The position numbers were made by a program, and so were the translations under genes. Of a stretch of DNA of 64,000 bases, positions 62,467 through 64,000 are shown piece after piece. Under the pieces are notes generated by a model, which saw only the letters and a list, made by a program, of their open reading frames with translations, did no database searches and was not told the DNA's origin. Location of the stretch: the NCBI GenBank assembly GCA_964462675.1, contig CAYWYS010000006.1, positions 1 through 64,000 of the forward strand. Direction: 5' to 3'. Each line of letters starts with the position of its first letter. Within the stretch, counting starts at the first letter, position 1. Source of the stretch: XN24 sp964462675. Its GTDB lineage: Bacteria; Pseudomonadota; Gammaproteobacteria; Steroidobacterales; XN24.

Positions 62467-63561
62467 ATGACCCAGGCAACCATCGACAGCGCGCGCGCCT
62501 TGCTGGCACAGCGGATCGACCCCGTCATCGAGCAGGATCTCGTCTCCGCCGGGGCGCTGGCCGAAATGACCCTCAAGGAGGGCCTGCTGGGCGTCGTCCT
62601 GCGCTTCGGTTTCCCCGCGGACCGCTACGAGCGCGAGTTGCAGGCCGAGCTTGGCCAGCTCCTCGGCGACCTGCCGGGCGTCGCGAAGGTCAAGGTCGAC
62701 GTCCAATGGGAGGTGGAGGCGCGCTCGGTGCAGCCCGGCCTGCAGCCGCTGGCGGGCATCCGGAACATCGTCGCGGTCGCCTCCGGCAAGGGCGGCGTCG
62801 GCAAGTCGACCACCGCGGTCAACCTGGCGCTGGCGCTGGCCTCGGAGGGTGCCAGGGTGGGCATCCTCGACGCCGATATCTATGGCCCGAGCCAGCCGCG
62901 GATGCTCGGGCTGTCCGGCCGGCGGCCGACAAGTTCCGACGGCAAGCGCATCCGCCCGCTCGAGGCCTTCGGCATCTCCTGCATGTCGATCGGCTTCCTG
63001 ATCGACGAAGACCAGCCGATGATCTGGCGCGGCCCGATGGTGACCCAGGCGCTGCAGCAGCTGCTCGGCGAGACCGACTGGGGCGAAATCGATTACCTCA
63101 TCGTCGACATGCCGCCCGGCACCGGCGACATCCAGCTGACCCTGTCGCAGCGGGTGCCCGTCAGCGGCGCAGTCATCGTCACGACGCCGCAGGACATTGC
63201 GCTGCTCGACGCCCGCAAGGGACTCAGGATGTTCGAAAAGGTCAAGGTACCGGTGCTTGGCATCGTCGAGAACATGAGCCTGCACATCTGTTCGAAGTGC
63301 GGCCACCAGGAGCCCATTTTCGGCTCCGGTGGCGGCGAGCGCATGGCCGAGCAGTACGGCGTGCCGCTGCTCGGCAACCTGCCGCTCGACATCCACATCC
63401 GCGAGGAGGCAGATGCCGGGCAGCCCTCGGTCGTGGCCGATCCGGACGGGCCGGCAGCGCGCGCCTATCTCGACATCGCGCGCCGCATGAGCTCGCGGTT
63501 GGCCGCCGGCGGTGCCTTGCCCGGCGCCAGGTTCCCGACGATCAGCTTCGAGGACGATTAG
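62467..63561 (+). CDS. apbC: ApbC/Mrp Fe-S cluster carrier ATPase
   Basis: 364 residues. An N-terminal MIP18/DUF59-like domain (about 1-90), the deviant Walker A GKGGVGKST, YGPSQPRMLG, MPPGTGD and the cluster-binding CSKC in ICSKCGHQ. It binds and transfers a [4Fe-4S] cluster to apoproteins. A GGGGAG ribosome site precedes the ATG at 62467, and a TACAAT -10-like box sits at 62420. It is divergent from the kinase operon across a 277-bp gap with no other gene seen. Confidence 0.95.
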   Translation: MTQATIDSARALLAQRIDPVIEQDLVSAGALAEMTLKEGLLGVVLRFGFPADRYERELQAELGQLLGDLPGVAKVKVDVQWEVEARSVQPGLQPLAGIRNIVAVASGKGGVGKSTTAVNLALALASEGARVGILDADIYGPSQPRMLGLSGRRPTSSDGKRIRPLEAFGISCMSIGFLIDEDQPMIWRGPMVTQALQQLLGETDWGEIDYLIVDMPPGTGDIQLTLSQRVPVSGAVIVTTPQDIALLDARKGLRMFEKVKVPVLGIVENMSLHICSKCGHQEPIFGSGGGERMAEQYGVPLLGNLPLDIHIREEADAGQPSVVADPDGPAARAYLDIARRMSSRLAAGGALPGARFPTISFEDD

Positions 63562-64000
63562 TTGAGCATCAAGTCAGACCGCTGGATCCGCCGTATGGCG
63601 GCGACGCACGGCATGATCGAGCCCTTCGAGCCCGGCCAGGTGCGGGCCATGGACGGGCGCAAGGTCGTCAGCTTCGGCACCTCGAGCTACGGCTACGACG
63701 TGCGCTGCGCGCCCGACTTCAAGATCTTCACGAACATCAATTCGGCGGTGGTCGACCCGAAGGCCTTCGACGAGTCGAGCTTCGTCGATGTGCGCGGCGA
63801 CGTGTGCATCATTCCGCCCAACTCCTTCGCCCTTGCGCGCACCGTCGAGTACTTTCGCATCCCGCGCCAGGTGCTGACGATCTGCCTCGGCAAGAGCACC
63901 TACGCGCGCTGCGGCATCATCGTCAACGTCACGCCGCTGGAGCCGGAGTGGGAGGGCCACGTGACGCTGGAGTTCTCGAACACGACGCCGCTGCCGGCCA
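63562..64000 (+). CDS. dcd: dCTP deaminase, 3' end beyond window
   Basis: Starts at TTG 63562, directly after the apbC stop, and gives the classic N-terminus SIKSDRWIRRMA then HGMIEPFEPGQVR. Other family segments are SYGYDVRCAPDFKIF, FVDVRGDVCIIPPNSFALAR and GKSTYARCGIIVNVTPLEPEWEGHVTLE, including the catalytic Glu. 146 codons are in the window, of about 188 expected. It deaminates dCTP to dUTP for thymidylate synthesis. Confidence 0.94.
   Translation, partial: MSIKSDRWIRRMAATHGMIEPFEPGQVRAMDGRKVVSFGTSSYGYDVRCAPDFKIFTNINSAVVDPKAFDESSFVDVRGDVCIIPPNSFALARTVEYFRIPRQVLTICLGKSTYARCGIIVNVTPLEPEWEGHVTLEFSNTTPLPA

Overview
The window is a compact, GC-rich (roughly two-thirds G+C by eye) bacterial chromosome segment. 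Gene content points to a gammaproteobacterium: a homodimeric AceE-type pyruvate dehydrogenase operon, an rnfABCDGE-nth operon, FadE-type acyl-CoA dehydrogenase, HemG-type protoporphyrinogen oxidase, RNase T, Grx4-type glutaredoxin, a YdbH/YdbL pair and PilT-family ATPases. The species cannot be named from the sequence. No rRNA, tRNA, CRISPR array, phage or transposase gene was seen. Genes are tightly packed, many joined by ATGA or TGATG stop/start overlaps, and no gene-free stretch exceeds 300 bp.

Layout. 6-6356 (minus): a seven-gene run with a T_hemolysin-family (GNAT-like) protein, an AMP-forming ligase, a heme-oxygenase-like diiron oxidase candidate, an SDR reductase, a TPR-like exported protein and a two-component system. 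It looks like an uncharacterised small-molecule pathway with its own regulator, and its upstream region carries a TTAA-N7-TTAA direct repeat resembling PmrA/QseB boxes. 6557-9250: GAF/PAS/GGDEF/EAL protein. 9300-18277: nnrU-like gene, fadE, nadC, sodB, a BON lipoprotein, grxD, rnt, pyrC and an M17 aminopeptidase. 18460-24204: aceE-aceF-lpd, with a lipoyl domain fused to Lpd.

24205-26596 is an accessory pocket with lower GC. It holds one well-formed integron gene cassette (exported HExxH protein plus an attC site with bulged stem), then a DUF1801-like gene, a small membrane ORF, a DinB-family gene and a truncated GNAT gene. No integrase is present.

26597-37645: an outer-membrane-like protein, an HSDL2-like SDR, an aminotransferase, hemG with a cytochrome b-like gene and a large EF-hand membrane protein, an SMP-30-like protein, a DUF885 protein, a UbiB-family kinase and a coiled-coil protein. 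37649-40411: ydbL and ydbH homologues without ynbE. 40568-45451: a membrane protein, psiE, nadB, nadA and an NrtR-type regulator with a candidate operator before nadA; together with the distant nadC this covers de novo quinolinate-to-NaMN synthesis.

44492-57449 (minus) reads as one very long gene train: metG, rnfABCDGE, nth, a DUF1841 gene, an MNIO (DUF692) enzyme with its DUF2063 partner, a glycosyltransferase, a K+ channel and nrtR. The MNIO/DUF2063 pair has no visible precursor peptide gene. 57595-62189 (minus): a HEAT-repeat Ser/Thr kinase followed by two PilT-family ATPases, the first apparently beginning at a non-ATG codon. 62467-64000 (plus): apbC/mrp and dcd, which runs off the window.
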